Part shown: piece by piece, positions 18,761 to 30,344 of the stretch
Position numbering within the stretch: position 1 is the stretch's first letter
How the letters are laid out: each line of letters starts with the position of its first letter
Assembly: GCF_003260265.1 (NCBI RefSeq)
Contig: NZ_QITQ01000007.1
Location: forward strand, 107,247-171,246
DNA length: 64,000 nucleotides
Source of the DNA: Roseovarius amoyensis
GTDB taxonomy: Bacteria > Pseudomonadota > Alphaproteobacteria > Rhodobacterales > Rhodobacteraceae
Reading direction: 5' to 3'
Notes under the pieces: model-generated
What the model saw: only the letters and a program-made list of their open reading frames with translations
Databases searched by the model: none
Told to the model about the DNA's origin: nothing
Program-made: the position numbers and the translations under genes

Positions 18761-19575
18761 CAACACCCACAATTCTGGAAAAGATCAAGGCCTACAAGCT
18801 GAAAGAGATCGCCGCCGCCAAGGAGGCCGTCAGCCAGGCCGATATCGAGACCCGGGCCGGCGCAGCGCCGGCGGTGCGCCCCTTTGCCGAGGCGCTGTTG
18901 CAGGCCAGCAAACAAGGCTACGGCCTGATCGCCGAGATCAAAAAGGCCAGCCCGTCGAAAGGGCTGATCCGCGCCGATTTCGACCCCGAGGCCCTGGCAA
19001 AGGCCTACGAGGCAGGCGGCGCCGCCTGCCTGTCGGTGCTGACCGACACGCCCAGTTTCCAGGGCGCGCCGGAATACCTGACCATGGCAAGGGCGGCGTG
19101 TAACCTGCCGGTATTGCGCAAGGATTTCATGTACGATCCCTACCAGGTTGCCGAGGCCCGCGCGCTGGGGGCCGATTGCATCCTGATCATCATGGCCGCG
19201 GTCGATGACAGCCAGGCGGCCGAACTGGAAGACGCCGCCGAACGGTGGGGGATGGACGCGCTGCTGGAGGTCCACACCGAGGCCGAGCTGGAGCGCGCCG
19301 CGCTGTTGAAATCGCCGCTGATCGGCATCAACAACCGCGACCTCGACACGTTCGAGACCTCGCTCGACGTCTCGCGCCGGCTGACCAGGCTGGTGCCCGC
19401 CGGGCGCACCATCGTGTGCGAAAGCGGGATGTCGACGCCTGACGATCTGGCCGACCTGGCGCGCTATGGCGCGCGCTGCTTCTTGATCGGCGAGGCCCTG
19501 ATGCGGCAAGACGACGTGACGGCAGCGACCCGCGCCATACTGGCGGGCTCGGCGGTGACGCGGGGGCTTTTGTGA
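18757..19575 (+). CDS. trpC: Indole-3-glycerol phosphate synthase
   Basis: 272-residue (beta-alpha)8-barrel enzyme of the fourth step of tryptophan synthesis. The signature [20 protein letters not shown] near residue 50, [20 protein letters not shown], and [13 protein letters not shown] followed by ICESGM near the end carry the known catalytic Lys and Glu residues. Stop and moaC GTG start overlap (GTGA). trpF, trpB and trpA are not in this window. Confidence 0.96.
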   Translation: MTTPTILEKIKAYKLKEIAAAKEAVSQADIETRAGAAPAVRPFAEALLQASKQGYGLIAEIKKASPSKGLIRADFDPEALAKAYEAGGAACLSVLTDTPSFQGAPEYLTMARAACNLPVLRKDFMYDPYQVAEARALGADCILIIMAAVDDSQAAELEDAAERWGMDALLEVHTEAELERAALLKSPLIGINNRDLDTFETSLDVSRRLTRLVPAGRTIVCESGMSTPDDLADLARYGARCFLIGEALMRQDDVTAATRAILAGSAVTRGLL

Positions 19576-20048
19576 GCGGGCTGACCCATTTCGACGAACA
19601 CGGCCATGCGCATATGGTCGATGTCAGCGCCAAGGCCCAGACCAAGCGCATCGCCAGCGCCGAAGGCTGGGTCAAGATGGCGCCGGAAACCTTTGAAATC
19701 ATGGCAGAAGGCCGGGCGAAAAAGGGTGACGTCCTGGGTGTCGCGCGGCTGGCCGGGATCATGGGCGCCAAACGCACGGCCGACCTGATACCGCTGTGCC
19801 ATCCCCTGCCCATCGCCAAGGTTGCGCTGGATCTGACGCCAGATGCCGACCTGCCCGGCGTGCGCATCACCGCCACGGTCAAGACCACCGGCCGAACCGG
19901 CGTCGAGATGGAGGCGCTGAGTGCCGTCAGCACCGCCGCGCTTACGGTCTATGACATGCTCAAGGCGGTGGATCGGGCTATGCAGATCGGCGGCATCCGC
20001 GTGACGCTGAAAGATGGCGGAAAATCAGGACGTTACGAGGCAACATGA
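19572..20048 (+). CDS. moaC: Cyclic pyranopterin monophosphate synthase
   Basis: 158-residue enzyme that, after the radical enzyme MoaA, makes cyclic pyranopterin phosphate for molybdenum cofactor. Visible: [18 protein letters not shown] at the start, [20 protein letters not shown] with the conserved His, and [20 protein letters not shown]. The GTG start overlaps trpC, so it shares the trp transcript, a coupling typical of Rhodobacterales. The cofactor is needed by the cox-type hydroxylase at 52-55 kb. Confidence 0.96.
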   Translation: MSGLTHFDEHGHAHMVDVSAKAQTKRIASAEGWVKMAPETFEIMAEGRAKKGDVLGVARLAGIMGAKRTADLIPLCHPLPIAKVALDLTPDADLPGVRITATVKTTGRTGVEMEALSAVSTAALTVYDMLKAVDRAMQIGGIRVTLKDGGKSGRYEAT

Positions 20049-21217
20049 TCACCGTTGAAGAGGCGCTGTCAAAGCTGTTCGCACTGGTCCGGCCGCTGGA
20101 GCCCGAGACCGTTCCGCTGACCGCCGCCGCCGGCCGGGTGATGGCCCGGGACGCGGTGGCGCGGCGCGACCAGCCCCCCTTTGACGCCTCGGCGATGGAT
20201 GGCTACGCGCTGCGCGCGGCCGAGGCCCGGCCCGGCGCCGCCTTTGACGTGATCGGCGAATCCGCCGCAGGCCACCGGTATGCCGGCAGCGTCGGCGCCG
20301 GACAGACGGTACGCATCTTTACCGGCGCGCCCGTGCCCGGGGGCGCCGACCGCGTGGTGATGCAAGAGGACGTGATCCGCGAGGGCGACCGTATCACGCT
20401 GACCGACACCATCGGCGACAGCGCGCATATCCGCCCGATGGGCGCCGATTTCGCCGCCGGGGCGTCTATCGCCGCGCCGCGCCTGTTGGGGCCGTCGGAC
20501 ATCGCGCTGATGGCGGCGATGAACCTGGGCGAACTATCGGTGACGCGCAAGCCGCGGGTGGCGCTGATTTCCACCGGCGACGAGCTGGTGATGCCCGGCG
20601 ACAACCCCGGCCCCGACCAGATCATTGCCTCCAATACCTTTGGCCTCAAGGCACTGATCGACGCCACCGGGGCCGAGGCGCGCATCCTGCCCATTGCCGG
20701 CGACACCGACGCCGCGATCCACGCCGCCTTTGACCTGGCGGAGGGCGCTGACCTGGTGGTGACCATCGGTGGTGCCTCGGTGGGCGATCATGACCTGGTG
20801 GGCAAGGTTGCCGCCGCGCGCGGGATGGAACAGTCCTTCTACAAGGTGGCGATGCGGCCCGGAAAGCCGCTGATGGCCGGGCGCATGGACGGGGTGCCGA
20901 TGGTCGGTCTGCCGGGCAACCCGGTATCAGCCATCGTCTGCGGGCATGTGTTCCTGGTGCCGATGCTGCGGACGATGCTGGGGCTGGGCGCGGCCCCCGC
21001 CCCGCGCCTGCGGGCGACACTGGCACATGAGTTGCCCGAGAACGGCCCGCGCGAACACTACATGCGTGCGCGCGTCGAAAACGGCGCCATTACAGCAGGC
21101 GACCGGCAGGACAGTTCGCTCTTGTCGGTGCTGTCCACGGCGAACGCGCTATTGGTGCGCCCGCCCGGCGACGACAGGCACGAAACCGGCACAGAGGTGG
21201 CGTATATCCCACTCTAG
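20045..21217 (+). CDS. moeA: Molybdopterin molybdenumtransferase
   Basis: 390-residue enzyme that inserts molybdate into molybdopterin. It shows [15 protein letters not shown] near residue 45, [34 protein letters not shown] and [13 protein letters not shown], the usual substrate and metal loops. It overlaps moaC by 4 bases and is the last gene of the trpGDC-moaC-moeA run; lexA downstream has its own promoter. Confidence 0.95.
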   Translation: MITVEEALSKLFALVRPLEPETVPLTAAAGRVMARDAVARRDQPPFDASAMDGYALRAAEARPGAAFDVIGESAAGHRYAGSVGAGQTVRIFTGAPVPGGADRVVMQEDVIREGDRITLTDTIGDSAHIRPMGADFAAGASIAAPRLLGPSDIALMAAMNLGELSVTRKPRVALISTGDELVMPGDNPGPDQIIASNTFGLKALIDATGAEARILPIAGDTDAAIHAAFDLAEGADLVVTIGGASVGDHDLVGKVAAARGMEQSFYKVAMRPGKPLMAGRMDGVPMVGLPGNPVSAIVCGHVFLVPMLRTMLGLGAAPAPRLRATLAHELPENGPREHYMRARVENGAITAGDRQDSSLLSVLSTANALLVRPPGDDRHETGTEVAYIPL

Positions 21218-21244
21218 CGTATCAGCCGCCCGTACGGTCAGAGT

Positions 21245-21273
21245 TGACACAAAACGCGAACATGCGTAGAACA
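21245..21273 (+). promoter_or_regulatory. lexA promoter with SOS box
   Basis: TTGACA at 21245-21250 and TAGAAC at 21268-21273 are 17 bases apart, a good -35/-10 pair. The SOS box GAAC-N7-GAAC (21259-21273) is a perfect match to the alphaproteobacterial LexA operator and covers the -10 element, so LexA would repress its own gene. The ATG is about 33 bases downstream. Confidence 0.85.
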
Positions 21274-21306
21274 AACGCTAGACAACGCTCGCAAAGGATG
21301 TGCAAC

Positions 21307-22014
21307 ATGCTGACCCGTAAACAGCTGGACCTGCTGGAATTCATCCACAAGCGCATCAGCCGCGATGGTGTTCCGCCCAGTTTCGACGAGATGAAAGAAG
21401 CGCTTGATCTGCGCTCGAAATCCGGCATTCACCGGCTGATCACGGCGCTGGAGGAACGCGGTTTCATCCGCCGGCTGGCCCACCGGGCGCGGGCGCTGGA
21501 AATCATAAAGCTGCCCGATGCGCTGGCCCAGGGCGGCAGTGGCGGCGGCTTTCATCCCCGCGTGATCGAGGGCGACCGCGACGAACGACCACAACGCCCC
21601 GCCAACGCCATCGACGTCGCCAGCGCCCCGGCGGTGGAACTGCCGGTGATGGGCCGCATCGCCGCCGGTGTCCCGATCGAGGCGATCGCGCATGCCAGCC
21701 ACAATGTCTCGGTCCCCGGTGACATGATCGCGGGGCGCGGCAACCACTACGCGCTGGAGGTGCGTGGCGATTCGATGATCGGGGTCGGCATCAATGATGG
21801 CGACGTTGTGGTGATCCGCGAAACCGACATGGCCGACAATGGCGATATCGTCGTTGCCCTGATCGAGGATCAGGAGGCGACGCTGAAAAAATTCTACCGC
21901 AACGGCAGCGCCATCGCGCTGGAGGCCGCGAACCCCGCCTACGAAACCCGCGTCCTGCCAGAGGACAAGGTGCGCGTGCAGGGCCGGCTGGTGGGACTGA
22001 TCCGCAGCTACTGA
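21307..22014 (+). CDS. lexA: LexA repressor
   Basis: 235-residue SOS repressor with an N-terminal winged-helix domain ([20 protein letters not shown]) and a C-terminal self-cleaving S24 peptidase domain. The cleavage site is Ala-Gly in [13 protein letters not shown] (about residues 120/121), the catalytic Ser is in [16 protein letters not shown] (about 156) and the Lys in [10 protein letters not shown] (about 194). ATG 21307 fits the family start. The convergent comEC stop overlaps the lexA end by 7 bases. Confidence 0.97.
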   Translation: MLTRKQLDLLEFIHKRISRDGVPPSFDEMKEALDLRSKSGIHRLITALEERGFIRRLAHRARALEIIKLPDALAQGGSGGGFHPRVIEGDRDERPQRPANAIDVASAPAVELPVMGRIAAGVPIEAIAHASHNVSVPGDMIAGRGNHYALEVRGDSMIGVGINDGDVVVIRETDMADNGDIVVALIEDQEATLKKFYRNGSAIALEAANPAYETRVLPEDKVRVQGRLVGLIRSY

Positions 22015-24044
22015 TCCGGCGTTCGCCCCGGCGACCACAGCCGCGTGCCGGTTTGCTGTCTTGCGCTGATCATGCGCAGCTTGTCCCCGTCACGGTAAAG
22101 CGCCAGCGCACCGGTTTTGCGCGAGGTCGCGGGCGTGATCACCCGGCAGGGCAGCCCGTCGCGCGGCTCGGCCGTCAGCACCACCCATTCACCGGGCGCG
22201 CAGTCGTCCAGGGCGGCGGCGGCGCGCTTGCCCGGCAGCGCCCTGACTGGCGGCCAATCGGCGACCTGGCCGGTGGGCCAGCGGGCATGGGCCAGCGCCT
22301 GATCGGCCGCATCGCCATCGTTTTCCAGCCAGATACCGGCGACGAACCCGGCCCCGCGCGCCCGGCTGATGGCGCGGCCCTTGTGGGTCATCACGCCCAC
22401 CAGTCCGCCACGCTCTGATATCAGCACCTCGGGGCGCTCTGCCCCGGCCCACAGCACCATGGCCAGAACCACCGGCGCCAGCCCCGCCACCCGCGCCCGC
22501 CCCTGCCAGAGAATGACAAAGATCGCCCCCAGCGCCAGCAACGGCAGCACCCAAGGCCCCGGCGCCGGCACCGCGCCACGCGCGCCCGGCAGCGCCGACA
22601 CCCACTGCGCCACGCCCAGGATCCAGTCCAGCCCCAGTCCCATCAGCCACAGCGCCGCCGCCTCGGCCCCGAGCGGCAGCAGCACCACCGCCGCCAGCGC
22701 CGCCGGCATCACCAGCACCCCCATCAGCGGCACGCTGAGCAGGTTGGCCACCAGCCCGTAATGGGCGAACTGGTTGAAATGCGCGGCGGCAAACGGGGCA
22801 GTCGCCAGCCCCGCCACCAGCGACGAGATCGCCACCGCCGCGGCCGGACGCAGCCACACTGGCCCCAGCGGGATCCGGCGGTCGCGGATCAGCCCGAACA
22901 CCGCCACCAGCGCGGTCGTGGCGGCAAAGGACATCTGGAAACCGGGGCCAAGCAGCGCCTCGGGCCTCAGCGCCAGAACGATCACCGCCGCCACCGCCAC
23001 CGCCCTGAGCGACAGCGCCCGCCGGTCGGCCAGCACCGCGCACAGCATCACCGTCACCATGATGAATGCCCGTTCGGTGGCGATACTGCCGCCCGACAGC
23101 GCCAGATATCCGGCCGAGGCCACGATTGCCGCCACCGCGGCGATCTTTTTCGCTGGCCAGCGCAGCCCCAGTGCGGGCACCGCCGCAAGGCCCAGCCGCA
23201 CCACCCCCAGCACGACCCCCGCCAGCAGCCCCATGTGCAACCCCGAGATGGCCAGCAGGTGGGCGAGGTTCGAGCGCCTCAGCGCCTCCAGCACCGGTTG
23301 CGGAATGCCGGACCGGTCACCGGTCATGATCGCGGCGGCAAAGGCGCCCGCCTCGCCCGGCAGCGCCGCCTGCACTCGCGCCGACAGCCACATCCGTGCC
23401 CTGAACAGCCACTGCCCCCCTTCGGGCGGGGCCAGCGCCAGCACCGGCGTGCGGGTATAGCCCACCGCCCCCAGCCCCTGAAACCAGGCATGACGGCGAA
23501 AATCGAACCCGCCAGGTTCTGTCGGCCCCGACGGCGGCGACAGGTGGGCTGTCATGATCACCGTCAGCCCCGGCGCGATGTCGGGCTCCAGCCCGTCGCC
23601 ATGCAGCGACACGCGCACCCGCGGCGGTGTCCTGTCGGGGGGCATGTCGGCCAGCACCACGCGGTCAAGCGTCAGCCGCAGCGCGTCAGAGGCCGAGCGG
23701 TCGATATCCGCAACCCGTCCCTGAACCGGCCCGTAATAGCGCCATTCCAGCACCGGTCCGGCCACCAGATGCGCCCGCGCCCCGGCCAGGCAGAGCCCCA
23801 GCGCGACCAGCGCCGGCAGCCACAAGAGCGGCGCCAGTATGGCCCCCGCCCGCGCCGCCAGCCCGGCACAGGCCAGCCCCGCCGCGCCGAGCGCGATGTA
23901 GTGCGGCACGCCCGGTTCAACCCGCAGCGAGAAATAAAGCCCGATACCGGCGGCCATCGCCGCCGGCGTCCAGCAGACCAGTTGCCCCCGCTGCGCCAGC
24001 CAGGCAGAGACAAGGACCGGGACCGGGCGATGCGTCGGCGCCAA
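22008..24044 (-). CDS. ComEC/Rec2 family DNA uptake channel
   Basis: 678-residue polytopic inner-membrane protein. The DUF4131-type N-terminal part with [18 protein letters not shown] is followed by the competence domain ([32 protein letters not shown]) and many hydrophobic helices. Known members carry single-stranded DNA into the cell during transformation. The frame is open to 24425, antisense to gltX; TTG 24044 is chosen because GGAAGGGAGA lies 6 bases upstream, giving [13 protein letters not shown]. Unlike some homologues it lacks an intact metallo-hydrolase tail that could be recognised. Confidence 0.88.
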   Translation of the reverse strand: MAPTHRPVPVLVSAWLAQRGQLVCWTPAAMAAGIGLYFSLRVEPGVPHYIALGAAGLACAGLAARAGAILAPLLWLPALVALGLCLAGARAHLVAGPVLEWRYYGPVQGRVADIDRSASDALRLTLDRVVLADMPPDRTPPRVRVSLHGDGLEPDIAPGLTVIMTAHLSPPSGPTEPGGFDFRRHAWFQGLGAVGYTRTPVLALAPPEGGQWLFRARMWLSARVQAALPGEAGAFAAAIMTGDRSGIPQPVLEALRRSNLAHLLAISGLHMGLLAGVVLGVVRLGLAAVPALGLRWPAKKIAAVAAIVASAGYLALSGGSIATERAFIMVTVMLCAVLADRRALSLRAVAVAAVIVLALRPEALLGPGFQMSFAATTALVAVFGLIRDRRIPLGPVWLRPAAAVAISSLVAGLATAPFAAAHFNQFAHYGLVANLLSVPLMGVLVMPAALAAVVLLPLGAEAAALWLMGLGLDWILGVAQWVSALPGARGAVPAPGPWVLPLLALGAIFVILWQGRARVAGLAPVVLAMVLWAGAERPEVLISERGGLVGVMTHKGRAISRARGAGFVAGIWLENDGDAADQALAHARWPTGQVADWPPVRALPGKRAAAALDDCAPGEWVVLTAEPRDGLPCRVITPATSRKTGALALYRDGDKLRMISARQQTGTRLWSPGRTPDQ

Positions 24045-24138
24045 GACTTGTCTCCCTTCCGGCGTGCCGATAGACAGTCCACCAACCGCTACCCCCAAAA
24101 CAGTTACCAATACGTTAACCCGGAAAGGCTCCCAGAAG

Positions 24139-25548
24139 ATGCCCGAGACCGTTGTCACCCGGTTCGCTCCCTCACCCACGGGATACCTGCATATCGGAGG
24201 CGCGCGTACGGCGCTCTTCAACTGGCTGTACGCCCGTGGCCGCGGCGGCAAGTTCCTGCTGAGGATCGAAGACACCGACCGCGCCCGTTCGACCCCCGAG
24301 GCGACGCAGGCCATTCTCGACGGGCTAGAATGGCTGGGGCTAGACCATGACGGCGAGGTCATCAGCCAGGCGGCGCGCGCCGACCGCCACGCCGAGGTGG
24401 CACAACAGCTGCTGGCATCGGGCAAGGCCTACAAGTGCTTTTCAACACAGGAAGAAATCCAGCAGTTCCGCGAGGCAGCCAGGGCCGAGGGCCGCTCGAC
24501 CCTGTTTCAAAGCCCCTGGCGCGACGCTGACCCCGCGACCCACCCGGATGCGCCTTTCGTGATCCGCATCAAGGCCCCGCGCGAGGGCGCGACGGTGATC
24601 AAGGACCGGGTGCAGGGCAATGTCACCATCCGCAACGACCAGCTTGATGACATGGTGCTGTTACGCAGCGATGGCACACCGGTCTACATGCTGGCGGTGG
24701 CGGTGGACGATCACGACATGGGCGTGACCCATGTGATCCGGGGGGATGATCACCTCAACAACGCCGCGCGCCAGATGATGATCTATGACGCGATGGGCTG
24801 GCCCCTGCCCGTCTATGCCCATATCCCGCTGATCCACGGCCCCGACGGCAAGAAACTGTCCAAGCGCCACGGCGCGCTGTCGGCGGCCGAATACCGCAAG
24901 ATGGGCTATCCGGCGGCGGCAATGCGCAACTATCTGGCGCGGCTGGGCTGGAGCCACGGCGATGACGAATTCTTTACCGACGAAGAGGCGCGGGCGTGGT
25001 TTGATCTGGATGGCATAGGCAAGGCCCCGGCGCGGTTCGATTTCAAGAAGCTCGCAAACCTGTCGGGTCGTCACATTGCCGCGATGGAGGATGCTGCGCT
25101 GCTGCATGAACTGCAAGGCTACCTGCAGGCCACCGGCCAGCCCCCTTTGCCAGACGATCGGGCGAAGCTGCTTGAAACTGCGCTTTTTTGTCTCAAGGAC
25201 AGGGCAAAGACCTTTGCGGAACTTGTTGACAAAGCGGCCTTTATCCTTAACGATCGGCCGATCCAGCCGGATGCGGCGGCGGCTGCCGCTCTGGATGATG
25301 TATCCCGTGGCATACTGTCAGAATTGACGCCGCATCTGCAAACTGCTAGTTGGACGCGCGAGGATTTGGAAGCTGCAGCGATGCAGTTCGCCGCGTCCAT
25401 CGACACCAAGTTCGGCAAGCTGGCGGCCCCGATGCGTGCCGCGCTGGCCGGTCGTACCGCGACACCGAGCGTGTTCGACATGCTGCTTGTGCTCGGGCGA
25501 GAGGAATCTCTTGCCCGGCTCAGGGATGCCGCCCGCGACCGCGGGTGA
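24139..25548 (+). CDS. gltX: Glutamyl-tRNA synthetase
   Basis: 469-residue class I synthetase that charges tRNA-Glu (and often tRNA-Gln in this group, with later amidation). The HIGH-type motif is in [18 protein letters not shown] and the KMSKS-type motif in [11 protein letters not shown], both at expected spacing. ATG 24139 is the family start ([11 protein letters not shown]); the upstream open frame is not conserved. The length matches the bacterial form. Confidence 0.96.
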   Translation: MPETVVTRFAPSPTGYLHIGGARTALFNWLYARGRGGKFLLRIEDTDRARSTPEATQAILDGLEWLGLDHDGEVISQAARADRHAEVAQQLLASGKAYKCFSTQEEIQQFREAARAEGRSTLFQSPWRDADPATHPDAPFVIRIKAPREGATVIKDRVQGNVTIRNDQLDDMVLLRSDGTPVYMLAVAVDDHDMGVTHVIRGDDHLNNAARQMMIYDAMGWPLPVYAHIPLIHGPDGKKLSKRHGALSAAEYRKMGYPAAAMRNYLARLGWSHGDDEFFTDEEARAWFDLDGIGKAPARFDFKKLANLSGRHIAAMEDAALLHELQGYLQATGQPPLPDDRAKLLETALFCLKDRAKTFAELVDKAAFILNDRPIQPDAAAAAALDDVSRGILSELTPHLQTASWTREDLEAAAMQFAASIDTKFGKLAAPMRAALAGRTATPSVFDMLLVLGREESLARLRDAARDRG

Positions 25549-25619
25549 TCATTCCGATCAAGCCAATGAGACATAACGCGCGTGCCCGCGCGCGCGAGGC
25601 GCAACGACGGAGGAAGCCG

Positions 25620-26915
25620 ATGCACGAAAGTACAAAATCAGCGAAATTGACGATCGGCGACAAGGAATACGACCTACCGATTTTCAGCCCCACGGCGGGT
25701 CCGGATGTCATCGACATCCGCAAGCTTTATGCACAGGCGGGTGTCTTTACCTACGATCCCGGTTTTACCTCGACCGCAAGCTGCGACAGCACCATCACCT
25801 TTATCGACGGTGAAGATGGCCTTCTGATGCACCGCGGCTATCCCATCGACCAGCTGGCTGAAAAATCGCATTTCCTCGAAGTCTGCTATCTGCTGCTGTA
25901 TGGCGATCTGCCCTCGGCCTCGCAGCTGGAAGATTTTGAAGCCCGCGTCACCAACCACACCATGCTGCACGAACAGATGCATTTCCTGTTCCGCGGTTTC
26001 CGGCGTGACGCCCACCCGATGGCGATCATGGTCGGCATGGTGGGGGCGCTGTCGGCCTTCTATCACGACAGCACCGACATCAATGACCCCTGGCAGCGCG
26101 AGGTCGCCACGATCCGCATGATCGCCAAGATGCCGACCATCGCGGCGATGGCCTATAAATACACCATCGGCCAGCCCTTCGTTTATCCGCGCAACGACCT
26201 GGATTATGCGTCGAACTTTCTGCGCATGTGCTTTGCCGTTCCGGCCGAGGATTACGAGGTCAACCCGATCCTGAGCCGCGCGATGGACCGCATCTTTACC
26301 CTGCACGCCGATCATGAGCAGAACGCTTCGACCTCGACGGTGCGGCTAGCGTCCAGTTCGGGCGCCAACCCCTTTGCCTGCATCGCCGCGGGCATCGCGT
26401 GCCTGTGGGGGCCCGCGCATGGTGGCGCCAACCAGGCCTGCCTTGAGATGCTCAAGGAAATCGGCACGCCCGACCGCATCCCCGAATTCATCGCCCGCGC
26501 CAAGGACAAGGACGACCCCTTCCGCCTGATGGGGTTCGGCCACCGGGTCTACAAGAACTTCGACCCGCGCGCCAAGGTGATGAAACAGTCCGCCGACGAG
26601 GTGCTGGAGCTGCTGGGGGTCGAGGACAACCCCACCCTGCAGGTCGCCAAGGAGCTAGAGAAACAGGCGCTCGAGGATGATTATTTTTCCTCCAAGAAAC
26701 TGTTCCCGAACGTCGATTTCTATTCCGGCATCATATTGGAGGCGATGGGTTTCCCGACCTCGATGTTCACGCCCATCTTCGCGGTCAGCCGCACCGTGGG
26801 CTGGATCTCGCAGTGGAAAGAGATGATCTCGGATCCGCAGCTCAAGATCGGGCGTCCGCGCCAGCTCTATAAGGGTGCGGAACTGCGCAACTACGTCGAT
26901 ATCGAAAACCGCTGA
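25620..26915 (+). CDS. gltA: Citrate synthase
   Basis: 431-residue type II (hexameric, Gram-negative) citrate synthase of the TCA cycle. Active-site blocks: [20 protein letters not shown], the His loop [19 protein letters not shown], and [19 protein letters not shown] with the second catalytic His. GGAGG lies 6 bases before ATG 25620. A hairpin terminator follows at 26973-27005. Confidence 0.97.
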   Translation: MHESTKSAKLTIGDKEYDLPIFSPTAGPDVIDIRKLYAQAGVFTYDPGFTSTASCDSTITFIDGEDGLLMHRGYPIDQLAEKSHFLEVCYLLLYGDLPSASQLEDFEARVTNHTMLHEQMHFLFRGFRRDAHPMAIMVGMVGALSAFYHDSTDINDPWQREVATIRMIAKMPTIAAMAYKYTIGQPFVYPRNDLDYASNFLRMCFAVPAEDYEVNPILSRAMDRIFTLHADHEQNASTSTVRLASSSGANPFACIAAGIACLWGPAHGGANQACLEMLKEIGTPDRIPEFIARAKDKDDPFRLMGFGHRVYKNFDPRAKVMKQSADEVLELLGVEDNPTLQVAKELEKQALEDDYFSSKKLFPNVDFYSGIILEAMGFPTSMFTPIFAVSRTVGWISQWKEMISDPQLKIGRPRQLYKGAELRNYVDIENR

Positions 26916-26972
26916 GGCGCCGGGGCCGGCCACGGCCCCCTTGCGCCCACGGGCAGAGTATTCAGAAAATCC

Positions 26973-27005
26973 CCGCCGCGTGCCTTTCAGGTGTGCGGCG
27001 GTTTT
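26973..27005 (+). terminator. gltA terminator
   Basis: A 7-bp GC stem (26973-26979 with 26995-27001) is followed directly by TTTT on the plus strand, about 60 bases after the citrate synthase stop. It lies in the gap where gltA and the hydratase gene converge. Confidence 0.7.
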
Positions 27006-27007
27006 CG

Positions 27008-27787
27008 TCAGCGCCCCTCGAACCCGGCGCTGCGCTTGTCGTGAAAGGCAACGACGCCTTCCTTGAAATCACGGGTGCCGCCCAGATCGCCCTGCAATTC
27101 CGCCTCCAGCGTCAGCTGCGCATCGAACCCGTTCTGCCAGCTTTCCCGCAGGGCGCGCTTGAGGTTGCGATAAGCCTGCGTCGGCCCCTTGGCCAGGTAC
27201 GCCGCGCGCGCCTGCCAATGGGCCTCGAACCCGTCGTCTGATTCCGCCTCCCAGATCATGCCCCACTCGTCAGCGGTGCGGGCGCTGATCGGCTCGGCAA
27301 AGAGCGCCGCCCCCATCGCCTTGGCCATGCCCATCTGCCGCGGTAGCCAATAGGTGCCGGCGGCGTCGGGCATCAGCCCGATACGGGTGAAGGCCTGCTG
27401 GAAATAGGCGCTTTCGGTGGCGATCACCACATCCGCGCTCAGCGCCAGGTTCGCCCCCGCCCCCGCCGCGGGGCCGTTGACCGCAGAGATGGTGGGCACC
27501 GGGCAGTCACCGATGGCCTTGATCATCGGCACGTATTCATCCCGCAGGACGCGTTCGAGATCCAGTTCTACGGCATTGCCGACATCGCTAAGGTCCTGGC
27601 CCGAACAGAACGCCTTGCCATTTCCGGTGATCACCAGCACCCGCGCATGTTGCGGGGCAAGCAGCGCGGCATCGGTGATCTCGGCCCGCATCTGGGTATT
27701 GAGCGCGTTCATCCGGTCGGGCCGGTTCAGCCGCAAGGTGGCGATGTCGTCGGCTACTTCCAAGGTGATGGTCTGATACTCTTTCAC
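27008..27787 (-). CDS. Enoyl-CoA hydratase/isomerase family protein
   Basis: 259-residue crotonase-fold enzyme. It shows LRLNRPDRMNALNTQMRAE, the oxyanion-hole block GNGKAFCSGQDLSDV, PVPTISAVNGPAAGAGANLA and YFQQAFTRIGLMPDAAGTYW. The layout resembles PaaG-type ring-epoxide isomerases of phenylacetate breakdown, but no other paa gene is nearby, so only the family is certain. It is the last gene of the leftward run that begins with ccmE, after a 76-base gap. Confidence 0.85.
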   Translation of the reverse strand: MKEYQTITLEVADDIATLRLNRPDRMNALNTQMRAEITDAALLAPQHARVLVITGNGKAFCSGQDLSDVGNAVELDLERVLRDEYVPMIKAIGDCPVPTISAVNGPAAGAGANLALSADVVIATESAYFQQAFTRIGLMPDAAGTYWLPRQMGMAKAMGAALFAEPISARTADEWGMIWEAESDDGFEAHWQARAAYLAKGPTQAYRNLKRALRESWQNGFDAQLTLEAELQGDLGGTRDFKEGVVAFHDKRSAGFEGR

Positions 27788-27863
27788 GGGGGGCTCTCCA
27801 TTTGAACCGGCTTTGCCCCTGACCTAGCGGCAAAGCGCACACCGGGCAAACCCCGACCGTGCG

Positions 27864-28322
27864 TCAATCGTCCATGATCTCGCGCAGTCTGGCGGCCTCG
27901 GCCTCGGTCAGCGCCGCCTCGGCCGGTTCCGCCGCCCGTGACCTGCGGCGCAGAAAGACCAACCCGACACCGCCGGCGATGATCAGCATCAACGGGCCGG
28001 CCAGCCAGAGGATCAGGTTTGCGCCGTCCGTCTGCGGCCTGAGCAGGACATATTCGCCGTAGCGGTCGACGATATAGGCGATGGCCTCTTCGTTGGTGTC
28101 GCCGGCCAGCACGCGTTCGCGCACCAAAAGGCGCAGATCGCGGGCAAGGGCGGCGTTGGATTCGTCGATGCTCTCATTGCGACAAACCAGACAGCGCAGG
28201 CCGGCGGAAATCTCTCGCGCGCGGGCTTCCAGCGCGGGGTCGTCAAGCACCTCGTCGGGCTGCACGGCAAACGCCGGCAGGGCCATCAGCAGCAGGCACA
28301 GGATTGCGGCCAGCCGTTTCAT
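27864..28322 (-). CDS. ccmH: Cytochrome c maturation protein CcmH
   Basis: 152-residue periplasmic thiol protein with a signal peptide (MKRLAAILCLLLMALPAFA), the redox motif in LRCLVCRNESI (Cys at about 44 and 47), and one C-terminal membrane helix (LILWLAGPLMLIIAGGVGLV). It reduces apocytochrome c cysteines for haem attachment by CcmF. Its start overlaps the ccmF stop by 4 bases (ATGA), so the two are coupled. Confidence 0.95.
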   Translation of the reverse strand: MKRLAAILCLLLMALPAFAVQPDEVLDDPALEARAREISAGLRCLVCRNESIDESNAALARDLRLLVRERVLAGDTNEEAIAYIVDRYGEYVLLRPQTDGANLILWLAGPLMLIIAGGVGLVFLRRRSRAAEPAEAALTEAEAARLREIMDD

Positions 28323-30286
28323 TCTGCCGGTACCGCCTTGGCGCGTGCGCGCCGTGCGCCAGCGGCGACGCGATAGCGCCGGTCCGACAGCGACAGCGCG
28401 CCGCCCAGCGCCATCAGGATGGCGCCGCCCCAGATCCAGTTCGCCAGTGGCTTGTAATAGGTGCGCATGGCCCAGCCGCCACCGACCTGCGGATCGCCCA
28501 GCGCGACATAGACGTCCCGCAGAAAACCGTTGTCCAGCGCCGCCTCGGTGGTGGGCATCCCGGCCACCGGGTAGACGCGTTTTTCGGGGTGCATGGTGGA
28601 AATCTGCCGCCCCTCGCGGGCCAGAGTCATATCGGCCAAGGTGGCAACATAGTTCGGCCCTTCGACCTCTCGCACGCCCGTCAGGGTCAGGGTGTAACCC
28701 GCCACCTCGTAGCTGTCTCCGATCTGCACGACGCGGATATCCTCGGCCTGCCAGGCGGTCATCGCGGCGACGCCGGCAATTGTCACACCCAGTCCCGCAT
28801 GGGCGGTCGCCTTGCCCCAGTCGGCGCGCGGCAGCCGGCGCAGGCGGCGCAGCCGCCCTTCGCCATTGCCGGTGCGCGTCCACAGGTCGGTGGCCGCCCC
28901 CGCCACCAGCCATGCCGCCAGGAACAGCCCCACCGGGGCGACCGCGCTTTGCCCGGTCTGCATCGCCCAGGCCAGCGCCCCCACCGCCAGTGCCAGCACG
29001 AAGGCCGGCACCAGGCGGCGCGCGATGCGTCCCACGCGCGCACGCTTCCACGGCAGCATCGCGCCCAGGGGCATCAGCAGCCCCAGTGCGATCATGAAGG
29101 GCGTGAAGGCAACGTTGAAAAAGGGCGGTCCGACGCTGAGCTTGCGGTCAAAGAACATCTCGGCCACCAGCGGCCAGATGGTGCCGGTAAAGACCACGAA
29201 CGCCGCCACCGCCAGCAGGATGTTGTTGACCACCAGCGCCGATTCCCGGCTGACAAGGGCAAACACCCCGCGCGCCTGCATCACGCCGGCGCGGGCCGCG
29301 AACAGCGTCAGCCCCAGCATCATGAAGGCGGCAAGGATCGCCAGCAGGAACACGCCCCTTTCGGGGTCGGTGGCAAAGGCATGGACCGAGGTGATGATGC
29401 CCGAGCGGGTGATAAACGCGCCGATCATCGAGAACCCGAAGGCGATGATCGCCAGCAGGATGGTCCAGCTTTTCAGTGTCTCGCGCTTTTCCACCACCAC
29501 CGCCGAATGCAGCAGCGCCGCCGAGATCAGCCACGGCATGAAGCTGGCGTTCTCAACCGGGTCCCAGAACCAGAAACCGCCCCAGCCAAGCTCGTAATAG
29601 GCCCACCACGAGCCCAGCCCGATACCCACGGTCAGGAACATCCACGAGGCCAGCGTATAGGGCCGCACCCAGCGCCCCCATGCTGCATCGACCCGCCCCT
29701 CGATCAGCGCCGCGACGGCGAAGGAATAGCTCATCGAAAGGCCGACATAGCCGAGATAGAGAAACGGCGGATGAAACGCCAGGCCCGGGTCCTGCAACAG
29801 CGGGTTCAGGTCCTGCCCGTCAAAGGGCGGCACCGGCATCCGCAGGAATGGGTTGGAGGTGAAGAGGATGAAGCCAAAGAACGCCGCCCCGATCATCGCC
29901 TGTACCGACAGCACCCGCGCCCTGAGCGTCGGCGGCAGCGCGCCGCCGAACCAGGCCGCGAAAAAGCCGAACAGGGTGACGATCAGCACCCACAGCAGCA
30001 TCGAGCCCTCGTGATTGCCCCAGACGCCGGTAATCTTGTACAGCATCGGCTTGGCCGTATGGCTGTTCTGCACCACCAGCTGCAGCGAGAAATCCGAGGT
30101 GACAAAGGCCCAGGTCAGCGCCAGGAACGCGGCCGCCGTCAGCAGGAACTGCAGCGCCGCCGCCGGCGCGGCGGTGGCCATCCAGCCCGCCCAGCCCTTG
30201 TGCGCGCCGACAAGGGGCACGACGGCCTGAAAGAGCGCGACGAAAAAGGCGAGGATCAGGGCGAAATGGCCGAATTCTGTGATCAT
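28319..30286 (-). CDS. ccmF: Haem lyase CcmF
   Basis: 655-residue polytopic membrane protein of the system I cytochrome c maturation pathway. The WWD haem-handling motif is WGGFWFWDPVENASFMPWL, with many transmembrane helices and conserved histidines. ATG 30286 starts at MITEFGHFALILAFF; the open frame upstream is not conserved. It accepts haem from CcmE and attaches it to apocytochrome c on the periplasmic side. It precedes ccmH on the minus strand and follows the holin. Confidence 0.96.
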   Translation of the reverse strand: MITEFGHFALILAFFVALFQAVVPLVGAHKGWAGWMATAAPAAALQFLLTAAAFLALTWAFVTSDFSLQLVVQNSHTAKPMLYKITGVWGNHEGSMLLWVLIVTLFGFFAAWFGGALPPTLRARVLSVQAMIGAAFFGFILFTSNPFLRMPVPPFDGQDLNPLLQDPGLAFHPPFLYLGYVGLSMSYSFAVAALIEGRVDAAWGRWVRPYTLASWMFLTVGIGLGSWWAYYELGWGGFWFWDPVENASFMPWLISAALLHSAVVVEKRETLKSWTILLAIIAFGFSMIGAFITRSGIITSVHAFATDPERGVFLLAILAAFMMLGLTLFAARAGVMQARGVFALVSRESALVVNNILLAVAAFVVFTGTIWPLVAEMFFDRKLSVGPPFFNVAFTPFMIALGLLMPLGAMLPWKRARVGRIARRLVPAFVLALAVGALAWAMQTGQSAVAPVGLFLAAWLVAGAATDLWTRTGNGEGRLRRLRRLPRADWGKATAHAGLGVTIAGVAAMTAWQAEDIRVVQIGDSYEVAGYTLTLTGVREVEGPNYVATLADMTLAREGRQISTMHPEKRVYPVAGMPTTEAALDNGFLRDVYVALGDPQVGGGWAMRTYYKPLANWIWGGAILMALGGALSLSDRRYRVAAGARRARAKAVPAE

Positions 30287-30344
30287 GCCCCGATTATAGT
30301 TTTTCCCGCCTCCGGGTCCAATGCCAAAGCGACATGCGTCGGGA

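Noticed and set aside
22761..24350. 529-codon plus-strand frame opposite comEC
   Set aside because: Arg/Gln/His-rich composition artefact; comEC on the minus strand has membrane helices and competence motifs.
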